Below, piece after piece: positions 1 through 10,492 of a stretch of 64,000 nt of DNA. Every line of letters starts with the position of its first letter. Position 1 is the first letter of the stretch. This DNA is from Aphrocallistes beatrix (Eukaryota > Porifera > Hexactinellida > Sceptrulophora > Aphrocallistidae): assembly GCA_963281255.1 (NCBI GenBank), contig OY725489.1:5456523-5520522 (forward strand), in the 5' to 3' direction. Made by a program: the position numbers and the translations under genes. Under the pieces are notes generated by a model, which had not been told where the DNA came from, did no database searches, and saw only the letters and a list, made by a program, of their open reading frames with translations.

Positions 1-491
1 TTCCAACGGTTGACAAGGGGTTTTTAGGGGTGTAGATTTCGAATATCATATTTTCAGATCGATATGATGAATTATTTGTTTACTTTTGTTTACAATAGAT
101 ACATAAAGTAAACAAATTACAAAAATAAGCTAGAGACTTGCTTCCAACGGTTGACATGGGGTTTTCAGATGTGTAGATTTCGAATATAATATTTTCGAGT
201 AAGTTTGATAATTAATTTGTTTACTTTTGTTTACAATAGATACATAAAGTAAACAAATCTCAAAAATATGTTAGAAACTTGCTTTCAACGGTTGTCAGGA
301 GTGTAGATTTCGAATATCATATTTTCGGATCCATATGAAGAATTAATCGTTGACCTATGTTTACAATATATATATAAAGGAAAAAATTTCCAAAAATTGT
401 TTAGATTGAGTAACTCCAGGCGCCCGCAGGGCGACTCTGTGGACACTAAGTGTCCGCAAGCCGCGCAGCGCAAGCAAGCGAAGCGCGCTTG
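1..491 (+). mobile_element. HINE (non-autonomous Helitron-like repeat), minisatellite type, 5' end outside window
   Basis: About three degenerate units of roughly 140 bp (each with a GGTTGACA core and a TTTGTTTACTTTTGTTTACA stretch) lead into a GC-rich end made of hairpins: GTGGACACTAAGTGTCC, then GCGCAGCGCAAGCAAGC, then the perfect palindrome AAGCGCGCTT and a final G. The same end occurs on all other HINEs here. Internal minisatellites and a 3' hairpin are known traits of DINE-1/HINE elements mobilised by Helentrons. The 5' TC end lies before the window. Confidence 0.75.
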
Positions 492-761
492 TAATTTATA
501 ATTTCTCTTGATTATAGATGTATTCTGTATATTTTTACCGTATACGTATTATCGAATAGTAACGCCCCTCGAAATATAATAAGCTAATCAGGGGTAGCCA
601 CAATAATATTTTGTATTAATCGAAGACTGAACTGCAGTAACAGATAGTACATACGGTTAAATTTTTAGAGAATAAATTATGTACGGATTTGGCCTTTTGA
701 AAATCTGGCAACCCTAGGTTCACCCCGTACAAAACTTGTTCATTTGGCTTATATAAAAACA
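492..761. other. AT-rich spacer
   Basis: No ORF with family resemblance, no repeat shared with the rest of the window. TTATATAAAAAC at about 749-760 resembles a TATA box but no transcript can be argued. Confidence 0.5.
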
Positions 762-1359
762 CAAGCGCGCTTCGCTTGCTTGCGTTGCGCGGCTGGCGGA
801 CACTTTGTGTCCGCCGGAGGCTCCCTTCGGTCGCCTGGTATGAAATTGGTTAATTATAAGGGAGATATCATCTCTAAATATGTCCATCTTAGTTTTACAA
901 TCAATATCACTCGAAAAATCACAAATTTGTCAATTTTTAAAATTTTGATGAGTAATGATGACGTCATAACAAAGTGATGAGTCATCATTTTTTGATGATA
1001 GGTCCATCATATGTGAGACGTGTTTGTATACAGATTCTATTAATTTCAGCCTTCTATCCCCTATAATGGCTGAGTTATGCTCGAATAATTGTGTTGCTTA
1101 ACTTTTAAAAATGTGACAATGATGTCATAATTCCATGATGAGTTGACATTTTGCTCTGAGCTCAGAACTTACTGGAGCCATAGCCAAAAGAATCCCACAT
1201 GCCAAAAATCAGCTTTCTACGCCTGGCAGTTTCTTCAATCAATTCGTACAGATATATATATATATATATAAACATTAATCGAGTTTTAATAGTAAGGATA
1301 AATAAATGAACAAATAAATAAACATACATACTACATTAATCGAGTTTTAATAGTAAGGA
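762..1359 (-). mobile_element. HINE, body type, with doubled 5' terminus
   Basis: On the plus strand it runs from CAAGCGCGCTTCGC through the hairpin GGCGGACACTTTGTGTCCGCC, a conserved body of about 430 bp and a (TA)n tract, to ATTAATCGAGTTTTAATAG then TAAGGA. Read on the minus strand that is 5'-TCCTTACTA...GCGCTTG-3'. The TC terminus appears twice, ending at 1298 and 1359. The body holds one intact TGACGTCA and one TGAGTCA motif. Confidence 0.85.
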
Positions 1360-1929
1360 TAAACAAAGTATTGTGACATTTGGAGTATTTGGTGTCAATG
1401 TGGCATGCTACGTTTGCAAATATTGCGAAAACTAACTCGATGTAATTGTTTACTTTCAAACAAGGTCAAGACTTATAATGAAATGTTTCTGAAACATGAT
1501 CATTCTAAACTGGATCTCTGATCCAATATAATTTTATAGTAGCACAGTTCTAAAATGTGTTGGTGTCCGGCCGGCCGGCCAGATGGCCGGCCGTATGTGG
1601 TGTAGAGACCTGAGTTTAAGAGATTTCGGTTTGAATTTTATTGTGAAGTTGCGGACATATATGTAGATTCTCACCACGGATTACAAATCTCAAAATATGC
1701 TAAATCATCATGATTACATAGCATTTTGTGATTTCATTCTTTTGCCCATTGAACCAAAACTATTGGGCCTAGAAACTTGAGATTGATACCGAAGATGGAA
1801 AATGACATCATCTATTAACTCTTCTATTCTCAAATTAATTGGACAAAGACTTCTCATAAAATTGCGGTTAAAAAAATTGACTCGTAATCATCACCAAATT
1901 TTAATGATGAATTATTAATAAAGCTATAA
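1360..1929. repeat. Non-coding, with GC-rich palindrome and a dispersed repeat
   Basis: No gene recognised. Positions 1567-1593 form a CCGGCCGGCC...GGCCGGCCG palindrome, unusual in this AT-rich DNA. The stretch of about 1500-1640 (GTAGCACAGTTC, then GACCTGAGT and an A-rich tail) recurs in diverged form at about 36050-36160, so it is a dispersed repeat of unknown class. Confidence 0.5.
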
Positions 1930-2295
1930 TGTTGAGAGTTAGCTATAAACATATGTTAAATAAAGTGTTCCGCATGGATGACTCTACCAATAATGCAGAT
2001 TAATTATGCTGACGTCATCATGATGACGCAGCAATAATGAGAAATAATTAATATAACCAAAATTTTAAGAGCTAGCAATAAACATATGTTGTATATAGTG
2101 TTCAGTATGGGTGACTCTACAAAATTGTGCTAATTAATTATGCTGACGTCATCATGATGACGCAGCAATAATGTTAAATGATCAATATAGCCAAAATTTT
2201 CTGAGCTAGCAATAAACATATGTTGTATATAGTGTTCACTATGGATGACTCTACAAAATTATGCTAAATTAATTATGCTGAAGTCATCATGATGA
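1930..2295. repeat. Tandem repeat, about 133-bp unit, three copies
   Basis: Units begin near 1935, 2069 and 2201 with GAGYTAGCWATAAACATATG. Each ends in GCTGACGTCATCATGATGAC (third unit GCTGAAGTCATC), so two units carry a perfect TGACGTCA palindrome next to ATCATGAT. Confidence 0.8.
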
Positions 2296-2417
2296 CAAAA
2301 AGCCCCTCACAGACGGGCAGGGTGTGTGCTTCCATATTCCAGGTTGATGACATATATCTGTCTTTCATCCCCAGAATAGGGAAGCACATCCCGGACCGTC
2401 TGTGAGGGGCTTTTTTT
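2296..2417. mobile_element. Short foldback/MITE-like element
   Basis: Inverted arms of about 55 bp: the left begins AAAAAGCCCCTCACAGACGG and the right is the complement, ending CCGTCTGTGAGGGGCTTTTT. The arms pair imperfectly with almost no spacer. It sits at the end of the third 133-bp repeat unit. No clear target duplication, so the superfamily is open. Confidence 0.65.
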
Positions 2418-4799
2418 CCGGGTTAGTACCTAGAGCAAGGATGAAGGACGATTGCTGGTCATGAGAACACCCAAATCCACGATTATTGCTTTAACTGCTC
2501 CCTAACAAGCTAGCGGACGGATGGATAAAATATTAATTCGAGATCATGAATGGGAATGTGAATATTGACGTGCTATAATCATTTGTATTGTCAGTATACT
2601 TCGATTTATATATCAAGTGACTCGCCTCAGGCGGGTTAGACACACTTTTGATCTTAGAAACCCGCTGACCCACAAGAGGCGTCAAAAAAAACGCATTTGC
2701 GAAAGAACCTGCTTATCCCACAGTGACAGCCTCGATGGGTCAAGTAGTTTCAGCAGATGCCATACCACTCTCCTAGTATCTGGCAAAATTGCAATTGTAA
2801 TCTACAAGTAACTTTAGAAGGAAATTAGAAGGAAATTGCCCTCTCTCTCTTTTAAAAGCCCACCAGCTGGGATGTGTTAAGTTATTTTTGGAGTTCCCCG
2901 GTCAAAAAAACGAGAAAAAATGAGAAAGAATGACTAAATAGCCATTCAGACATGATATCTCGCCCTTAATAACGAAGACTGCCGAATTGTAACGATCGTT
3001 ACAAATTGGGAATAGGCGTTTTTTGAAGCGATTTTGTAATATTTTAAATGGGGAGCTCATCAGAAACTTGGGACCTATGGATCAATCACGGAGCAGAGCC
3101 TTTTGGCCAAACCATTGGTTTCCAGAACAATGGGATCTATCTTGGCTGTTTGGAATTTATACCTGAATACGATGCTTTCCCCTCTGAGTATATTCGCAAA
3201 AAATGCTAACAAGGGTTGCGGATATACGTCATATTTGTCTTCAACCAAAGGCGTGGATCTTGGGGGTCAGAGGGGGAAGCGATAGTATCTTTTCGCCCCC
3301 CAATATTTTCGCTTTCCAAATATTTTATCATATTCAAAGACTAGTTATTTATTAGATCAAATTTTGATTTCGTTCACCCAGGGCGAAATCATTATTTCGC
3401 TCCTCCAAAGAAATATCTATAGAACAATATTTAGTTCACCCCCCAAATAATTTTATGAAATCGACGCCACTGCATGGTCATATGAAGCAAATATTTATTG
3501 ATGCGGCGAAGTATTGGGGATGCATAAAAGCAAGTAATGCAAGGGATCAATGTGGAGGGAGCATGACTAGCCACCAGAAAAAATCATTATGTTTAATTAA
3601 ATACATAAGTATTTTAAAAAAAAGGTATTTTTAAGTATTACGATAGCATTAATTACACTAAGGCAATGGGACTGACTCTATTTCTTGGACCAAGATTAGG
3701 CTTGTATATTCAAATTGATATTTATCCTTTATTGAGTTCTATCTGATTAATTAAGTCCCATAGGTTGGCCTCATCCACAAAATTTGACTTTTAGTCCATT
3801 TGTATTAATTTTATCTTTACATATATTCCTGAACAAAATTTCTGATACATAATACAATGTGCAGAGGAGCTTGCATTAGTATAAATATGAGATGAAGTAC
3901 ATTAATGCAAGTACAAAATAGCAATGAATTAGATAGATATTTGGGATAATTAATGAGTTGAAAGCTTCTACACTGACTGACGAACTTCTTCGTTGGATAA
4001 CCTCGAATACTGAGACGGAATTCTACGCTGAATAACTTCTATAACTTCTACGTTGACTAACTTCTAGTAATGAAACGGACTTCTACAATGACTGACTTCT
4101 ATCACTAGACGGACTTCTACGTCGAATGACTTACAGTACTGAGACGGATTTCTACATTAACTAAATTGTAGTCCTGAGACGGACTTCTACCTTGACCGAA
4201 TTCTAGATATTAATCACTTCCATAAGACTGACAGGATCGCTGGATCAGTAGATATGAGTCATATATGTACAAGTTTCAGTGTCCGTGACCGGAGAGTTTG
4301 CGAGAAGTTTTCAGTTGAAGGTCCTTCTGCCATATCTGTATGCATGAACACTCACGATTTCTAGTTAAAACGTCTAAAAACCAAAACGTCTAAATCCAAA
4401 ACGTCAAAACGTCCACAAAACGAAACGTCTACAAATCAAATTATGGTCATTAATTTGATCTGGACGAGATACAACTGCAACTAGATAATGCAAGAATGAC
4501 GTATTTGGGTTCGAAACAGATATATTCAAGAGACTGACTTCTTTTAGAATAGGATTATCCACTTCGCCAGTAAAAATAGTTGACAAATGTGGCTTTCGAA
4601 AAGTGGTAACTCATCAGAATCTTTTTGAAATTGATTATGTTTAAGCATGATACACATTAAATTTATAATTCTTTTCGCCCCTTACCGCCCTCCGTTAACA
4701 TTCACGTGTGATATTTGTATTACACTTACGATGCTGCCAAAATGAACAATTTTCACACTGAATTTCGGCATGTAGACGAATATGTTGAAGATGTTTTGT
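2418..4799. repeat. Gene-free stretch with two simple tandem arrays
   Basis: No ORF with recognisable motifs. Positions about 3970-4205 hold five or six degenerate units of roughly 40 bp (core GAGACGGACTTCTAC). Positions 4365-4440 hold an AAAACGTCT/AAACGTCC short tandem array. The rest is AT-rich without visible structure. Confidence 0.5.
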
Positions 4800-5388
4800 T
4801 GGTATACGTTATGATAAATTTTTTGTTCACTTTTGTTTACAATATATTCATAAAGTAAACAAATTACAAAATAGGCTAGAGACTAGCTTCCAATGGTCGA
4901 CATGGGGTTTTCAGGGGTGTAGATTTCGAAAATCATATTTTCAGATCGATATGATAAATTATTTGATTACTTTGTTTACAATAGATACATAAAGTAAACA
5001 AATTACAAAAATAGGTTAGAAACTAGCTTTCAACGGTTGACATGGGGTTTTCAGGGGTGTAGATTTCGAATATCATATTTTCAGATCGATATGATAAATT
5101 AGTTGTTTACTTTGTTTACAATAGATACATAAAGTAAACAAATTACAAAAATAGGTTAGAAACTAGATTTCAACGGTTGACATGGGGTTTCAGGGGTGTA
5201 GATTTCGAATATCATATTTTCGGATCCATATGAAAAATTATTCGTTGACCTTTGTTTACAATATACTATATATAAAGGAAAAAATTCTAGAAATAGTTTA
5301 GATTGAGTAACTTCAGGCGCCCACAGGGCGACTCTGCGGACACGTAGTGTCCGCAAGCCGCGCAGCGCAAGCAAGCGAAGCGCGCTTG
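4800..5388 (+). mobile_element. HINE, minisatellite type, 5' truncated
   Basis: Four units of about 140 bp (starts near 4888, 5027 and 5167 show the period) are followed by the hairpin end CGGACACGTAGTGTCCG, the GCGCAGCGC block and the AAGCGCGCTT palindrome ending in G at 5388. Same family and orientation as the element at 1-491. No 5' TC terminus is visible upstream. Confidence 0.75.
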
Positions 5389-5949
5389 TATTTAAATAAA
5401 AGCTCAATACATAAACACAAAACATACTTGTCTCAATCATAAAATTCAAAATAAGATTCAATACAATATAATACTCTAATTTCTTCTTGAATATGAGAAT
5501 TTTCTGTCGGGAACCGGAAATTCTTCGTTACGCTAAAACATCGACGTCCTCACACCTGCACTGCACACAAAACATTACAGATAAAATAAAATAAAGACAT
5601 AAATGAAGAATTATGTATTGAACTTTTTCAATATTCGTTTTTCTAGCCCTTTTAAAACCACATTTGAATTATAGTTTTTGACTTTATTAACAATTAAACA
5701 ATTCCCTTCAATCCAATTAAGCCTAAACAGAATTGAATAGCCGTTCACATCACAAGAAGGACAAGTATTTCTCCAGCCTTAATAACCACTGTCAACATCA
5801 TATAAGAAGCTTAAAGCAAGATCTAATAAGGTTTCCTAGATGGTCCTTCTACAAATAAGGCCATCAGATCGCTGTTACTTTCAATAATAGTTTTTTAGAA
5901 TTTTCCAGACAATAATACTTGATTCCAAGACGAGCTCAGAAGGATACTT
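5389..5949. other. AT-rich spacer
   Basis: No motif-bearing ORF or repeat recognised. It probably includes the 3' flank of the P-type element that follows. Confidence 0.4.
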
Positions 5950-8165
5950 CTAACCACCGCGATCAGTAAGCTGTAGTAGTTTATACTCAAGTCCAAACGG
6001 TTCATCTATTAGAAAATCTTTGTCAATGATTAATACATCTCCACATATATGGCAGGGTGGAGAATACTTCAGGTATTGGTGTGCAGCATACCCAGCAATA
6101 AAAGCTAATGACTGGAGTGTTTGGGTAACATACTCAATGACCGATATATCTGATAGTTCAGCAAGGAAAGGATCAAGGTCGATCTCGGTATCAGAAGGAC
6201 TATCAACAGGTGAGAAAGAATTAATGAATTCTTGCATAGTCAAATTACTGGATTCAGCCTGGGAGGAGGAAAATAGATTCAATATGTTAGAAATCTTCAG
6301 ATGACGTTCAGCTTCTAAGATTTGAAGGTATGAGACGTGGTAATTTGCTCCAGACCAAAATGGTGCTCTAATGGATCTGTCTGTAGGAAAGATGTCAAAA
6401 GATAAGAATATTTTCATTTTTTGGTCAGATAATTAGTTATTTGTGGTAAGACGATGAAAGCATGTCTAAACATTTTAAAGGTTTGTTTGCTCAATTTTCC
6501 GTCTCTCACAGGAAGTGATTCCCAAGCATCTAACCAATACACTATCCTGGATAAAAAAGTAAACCGCTCGTCATTAACTGTGAATGGGCGACAGGAAGAA
6601 TCATTTAAACGAACATGCTTATATGGCACATTAACATTAAACATTTTACATAAAGAGAGTATAATGTTGACAAAACTGGAGGTGTTTGTATTAAATGCAA
6701 CACAACGTTGGTCATTTTGAATGACCAAAGCAGCAATCGTGGATTCATGAATACTTTCAACACTAATTTCACATTTTGGCGTTCTAAAACAGAAGGATAA
6801 CATGATTTCAATGTTAACCGCAGAGCTAGTTTCGCCAGACTTTCCTTCTCAGAGTTATAGAGGATACGTACATCTTGGAAAGAAGCACAGCACAGCTTTA
6901 AAGGATAAGAACAAGAATCGATTCAAATATCATTAAAATCGTAGTAAATATAACTTTTATCATATGACTTCAGATTTAGCCAATTGTTTCGAATTGTTTT
7001 TATAATGTGGACAAAATCAAAAGTGAGAAAAAGAGGCCGATTAATGTCATAAGGATGTACACAAGTTTGAAGCTTACCAACAGGAGAGAACAGCTTAAAT
7101 AATTTCACATTAAATAACTTCACATTAAGAGGATAATTGTCAGTTGAGATGATATCGACAAAAAAACCACAACGCTCGATATCTTCAACACAAGATAAGA
7201 TTACGGAAAATATGTTTTCAGCTGAAAGAGATGCACAGGGTAAAAGACGAACTAGACTAGACCATTTTTTCTGAAGACTTGACACCATAATAGCAAATAC
7301 AGTTTTAATTGGATCTTCTGGACTAAGACTAGAACAATATATCTTGCCTCCTTTGTATGGTTATCCGATTTCACATGTATTTCATCCATTTGAATAATAA
7401 GATGTTTCTCAGCTTCAGAGAAAGAATGGATCGCTTGTTTTAGGAAAGGAAGGAATTCACTCTCAAGACCGAAAGAAGAATACAGCTTTTCCAAAGTATT
7501 GACATGAGGAAGAGATAGACAAGGCATTTGTTGAAGATATTTGTAACAAGCTGGAGAAATCAAGTGTGTTTTAAGAGCTAAAACCTGTGTGAGGATGTTA
7601 TACCTACGCCTGTTTCTGTGTACTAGACTGTTTTCAAACTGGTATTGGATGAACTGAAGCCTGGAAATTTCGGGGGAATTGGATAACTCTATATCAGCAT
7701 TAGACGTATGTAAATTGTTAATGACTTGTTGAATACGGTCTTTGGCCAAATATAATTGGCAAACATTCTCATTAATGGTCTCAGACTCATTGGACAGTTT
7801 ACGTGGATGAGGCGATCTAGAAATCTCACAAAGAATTGAATCAAGTTATCGTATATCGCTTATAGAACAGAGAGAAAGTGGCAAAATTTCTCCATTATAA
7901 AAGGCTCTAATAGATAAGTCGAAAGCTACTAATAAGTGAGTATTTATTAGGACATTGTGTTCTACAAACACAGGGAGCATAGAAATTAGACTATGCTCAT
8001 CTGGATACCATAATGACCACATTTTAGGTATAGAAAGCAAATACAACTTATATTGTATATCCTGAAAACTGTTGATCTTGAACTTCTCTTTCTCTTCGCT
8101 CTCTGTTGTAAGGCTAAGTGTCAAAGTTTCGTTGAGTAGTTCTTCATCTTTTGATTCGAGGTTCA
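5950..8165 (-). pseudogene. P-element (THAP9-like) transposase, decayed
   Basis: Five blocks on the minus strand follow the P transposase order. 7846-8124 is an N-terminal block (SLWYPDEHSLISML). 7252-7749 holds the RNase H-like start with IQMDEIHVK, carrying the expected first catalytic Asp. 6923-7288 holds STDNYPLNVK and FVHIIKTIRNNWLNLK, signatures of the inserted GTP-binding domain. 6414-6803 contains LERQNVKLVLKVF and the return to the RNase H fold. 5950-6417 is a C-terminal tail with CHIC. The blocks lie in different frames, so several frameshifts or lost splice sites separate them. NVKLF is duplicated in tandem at about 7100. No N-terminal THAP finger is seen upstream. A cut-and-paste DNA transposon; not host THAP9 as far as can be told. 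Confidence 0.85.
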
Positions 8166-8760
8166 GGCGTTTTTATCACCGGTTTTAGTGTGTTTTTATC
8201 ACCTGTACTATTTATTAGAGATATTTGCACAAGTACTAATAATCTTCTTTTTTCCTTAATATTGTAAAACGATTATCTTCTTGATTTCTATAGTTATCAA
8301 TATGTCTCGCTTTCTATTGGCAAAATAATTAATCTATTGTTCTGTTTATACACATAGCATGGCAACGTTTCGTTACCATCAAAACTAGTCAAATGTGGTT
8401 TTTATTTAGGGATCAAATTTCATCTGCACAACTTCGCATACTTGTATAATGAAGTATTGTAATAGTAATTTATCTAAGGGTTCAGTTTATTTCGCATAGC
8501 ATGGCAAGTCTATGTTGTTATGTAAAACTTACCCAATGTGATTTCTATTTCGAGATCAAATTCCAGCTGCACTACTTTGCAGATAATGAAAAATTGTCAT
8601 AAGTATTGTAATAACATAAATACTTTAGTGTCGTCGTATAATTATACTAAAACTGTAATAATCGATAATTCAGGTTTATATAATTTGTTTTTGTGTAAAG
8701 CAATATGGATATTCCAAGGTGTTCTGTTTGAATAATTTTATACGAAAATGGCCACAAAAC
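8166..8760. other. AT-rich flank of the P-type element
   Basis: No gene recognised. GAATTTTATACG and other A/T tracts only. A CGCATAGCATGGCAA phrase near 8350 and 8500 occurs twice with GTTTATAC/GTTTATTT context, suggesting a degenerate duplication of about 150 bp. Confidence 0.4.
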
Positions 8761-8764
8761 GAAA

Positions 8765-9190
8765 TATGTCAGAAAACAAGGCCTTAAGAAAATATCTGAT
8801 CTCGATAATGATGCAATAGATCTTTTGGAGATCAGAGCTGGTCACATCTTTGCACCAGAAATGGATACAATGTGTCTTCATCATGAACAGGTTTATATCT
8901 CAAAGTATTCCAGTGTGGCAGTTAGCTTGCTGTGACCCATGGCAGTTGCAAAACAAAAATATAGTAAACAAATACCTTAAAACTCTCAATACTTCATTAG
9001 CAGACGCTCTAAACAATATAATCCCAGCAACAAATGAGTTTACTATAAAGCCAGGTCAAAAGTAATGCTATCATTGCTTCGATAAATTTTCTTTGCGAAT
9101 TTCACAACCAACTGACCAAATCCAGCTGAATCTAGAAGATTGAAATGATTTCTACACTTTAGATAACACAATAATTCGCTTGCTTACGCA
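8765..9190 (+). pseudogene. Fragment of a Cys/His-motif coding region
   Basis: Two plus-strand frames join near 8915. The first reads LLEIRAGHIFAPEMD followed by CLHHEQVY, the second CCDPWQLQNKN and, past a stop, CYHCFDKFSLRIS. Spaced C-H-H and C-C pairs look like a zinc-binding module of the kind found N-terminal in arthropod transposon-encoded proteins. I cannot name the family. It has one frame change and at least one stop, and does not adjoin a recognised catalytic domain. Confidence 0.4.
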
Positions 9191-9424
9191 AAGGGGAGCC
9201 AAACAAATCAAACCTTCAGATATTTGCTAATAGAAATATCAATTCTATAGTTATACTATCACATGGGCACTATAGTGGTCACAAAAAGCAAGCTAATAAT
9301 ATGCACTACTAAAGTAGATACATAACATCAAACAAAAAAATTGCAACAACCATAGAAGGGATTAGTGCAAGACTTTCAACACATAATACCTCATTAGAAT
9401 AGTTTCAAGATAATGTAATTAATC
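9191..9424. other. Spacer without recognised feature
   Basis: AT-rich. No ORF or repeat seen. It may be subterminal sequence of the adjacent Helentron. Confidence 0.35.
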
Positions 9425-9750
9425 CCATTGTGGGAACCTACCACTCCGCTTATCTGAATTACTACCGAAGTAGCAAATCTTCAATGCAGAGCGATCGGTT
9501 CACCTAAGGGAGCCATACCACTCCACCTATCTGAAATACTACCGAAATAGCAAATCTTCAATGCAGAGTGATCGGTTCACCTGAGGGAGCCATAACACTC
9601 CACCTATCTGAATTACTACCGAAGTAGCAAATCTTCAAGGCGGAGCGATCGGTTCACCTGAGGGAGCCATACCACTCCACCTATCTGAATTACTACCGAA
9701 GTAGCAAATCTTCAATGCAGAGTGATCGGTACACCTGAGTGAATACTACT
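9425..9750. repeat. 77-bp tandem repeat beside the left Helentron
   Basis: About 4.2 units; the marker CAAATCTTCAA recurs at 9474, 9551, 9628 and 9705, an exact 77-bp period. Units contain GATCGGTTCACCTGAGGGAG and CACTCCACCTATCTGAATTA. The array lies downstream of the OTU block of the left Helentron, inside DNA absent from the right copy, so it may be Helentron 3' subterminal DNA. A 62-codon minus ORF at 9712-9900 with a C-x2-C pair (RCFYCRREC) overlaps its edge and has no known relative. Confidence 0.8.
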
Positions 9751-9988
9751 CCAATGTACATCAGAACGCATGTTATTAAAACAGCACACTGAGTACAAAT
9801 ACAGTTGATTCACATTAAACATGTGTAATAATCTGTAGAACAACTGAGATGTGCACTCTCTCCTGCAATAGAAGCATCTAGTCTCGGGAATAATTGCCAT
9901 AGACTCACCATACTAACGAATAGTACACAACACAATTAAACCAATGGAATAATCAGTGTAGGATACTAAAGTCAGTAGAATTATCGAG

Positions 9989-10441
9989 CTAACTATTATA
10001 GAATGGATCAAAGTGTTCCATGCCTATCTGATGGTGAATCCGGTGAAATAAAACACCTAATTTACGACCATCATAAATAGGGTCACACTCTAAAGGAACT
10101 TCTAGCTGTTCATGAATATAAACTGGCTGGATATTCCAATATTGAGGATCTATGTCGGTAGCATTAATTGACACTACATCTATCCGAGCCAAAGCCCCTA
10201 TCATATTCAATTCAGTATTAGTACCCCACTCATTGAGAACAGATACGCGATCCATATGCTCAATCAGTTCCTGATCACTGAAAATGCCTGATATACGCAT
10301 AACGTTATAGAAATGCGCTGGGATGCTCTTAAATTTGGAGATCAGACTGTGTTTGAGAATACGATAAGAGCTCTCACTACCAAAAATGACATGAGATAGA
10401 GTCCGATAGAGACAGTTACCGTCGCCATACACTGGACACAA
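9989..10441 (-). pseudogene. Helentron OTU cysteine protease domain (left copy)
   Basis: 150 codons with the OTU signature GDGNCLYRTLSHVIFGSE (nucleophile Cys 10) and a C-terminal EHFDPF giving the catalytic His (about 143). The middle has WGTNTELNMIGALARIDVV, matching the OTU W-G-x-x-x-E-L pattern. OTU enzymes cleave ubiquitin chains; their role in Helentrons is unknown. The domain itself is open, but is cut from the helicase by a stop (GPILH then TAA) in both copies. An OTU domain is diagnostic of the Helentron branch. Confidence 0.9.
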
Positions 10442-10492
10442 ATAAATTTGAGGACCAAATTTATTGTGCAGTCTAGCTTTAAGTGACTGATT

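Noticed and set aside
285-473. Minus-strand 62-codon ORF
   Set aside because: It runs through the HINE hairpin end. Similar ORFs recur wherever that end occurs (744-977, 5156-5461, 17584-17834), so they reflect the repeat and not genes.
2617-2811. 64-codon plus ORF, Arg-rich
   Set aside because: No motif, no context, length expected by chance.
8538-8735. 65-codon plus ORF
   Set aside because: Low complexity (Asn, Ser, Tyr), AT-driven, no context.
9430-9745. CRISPR-like array
   Set aside because: Units are contiguous 77-bp tandem repeats without unique spacers, in a eukaryotic transposon context.
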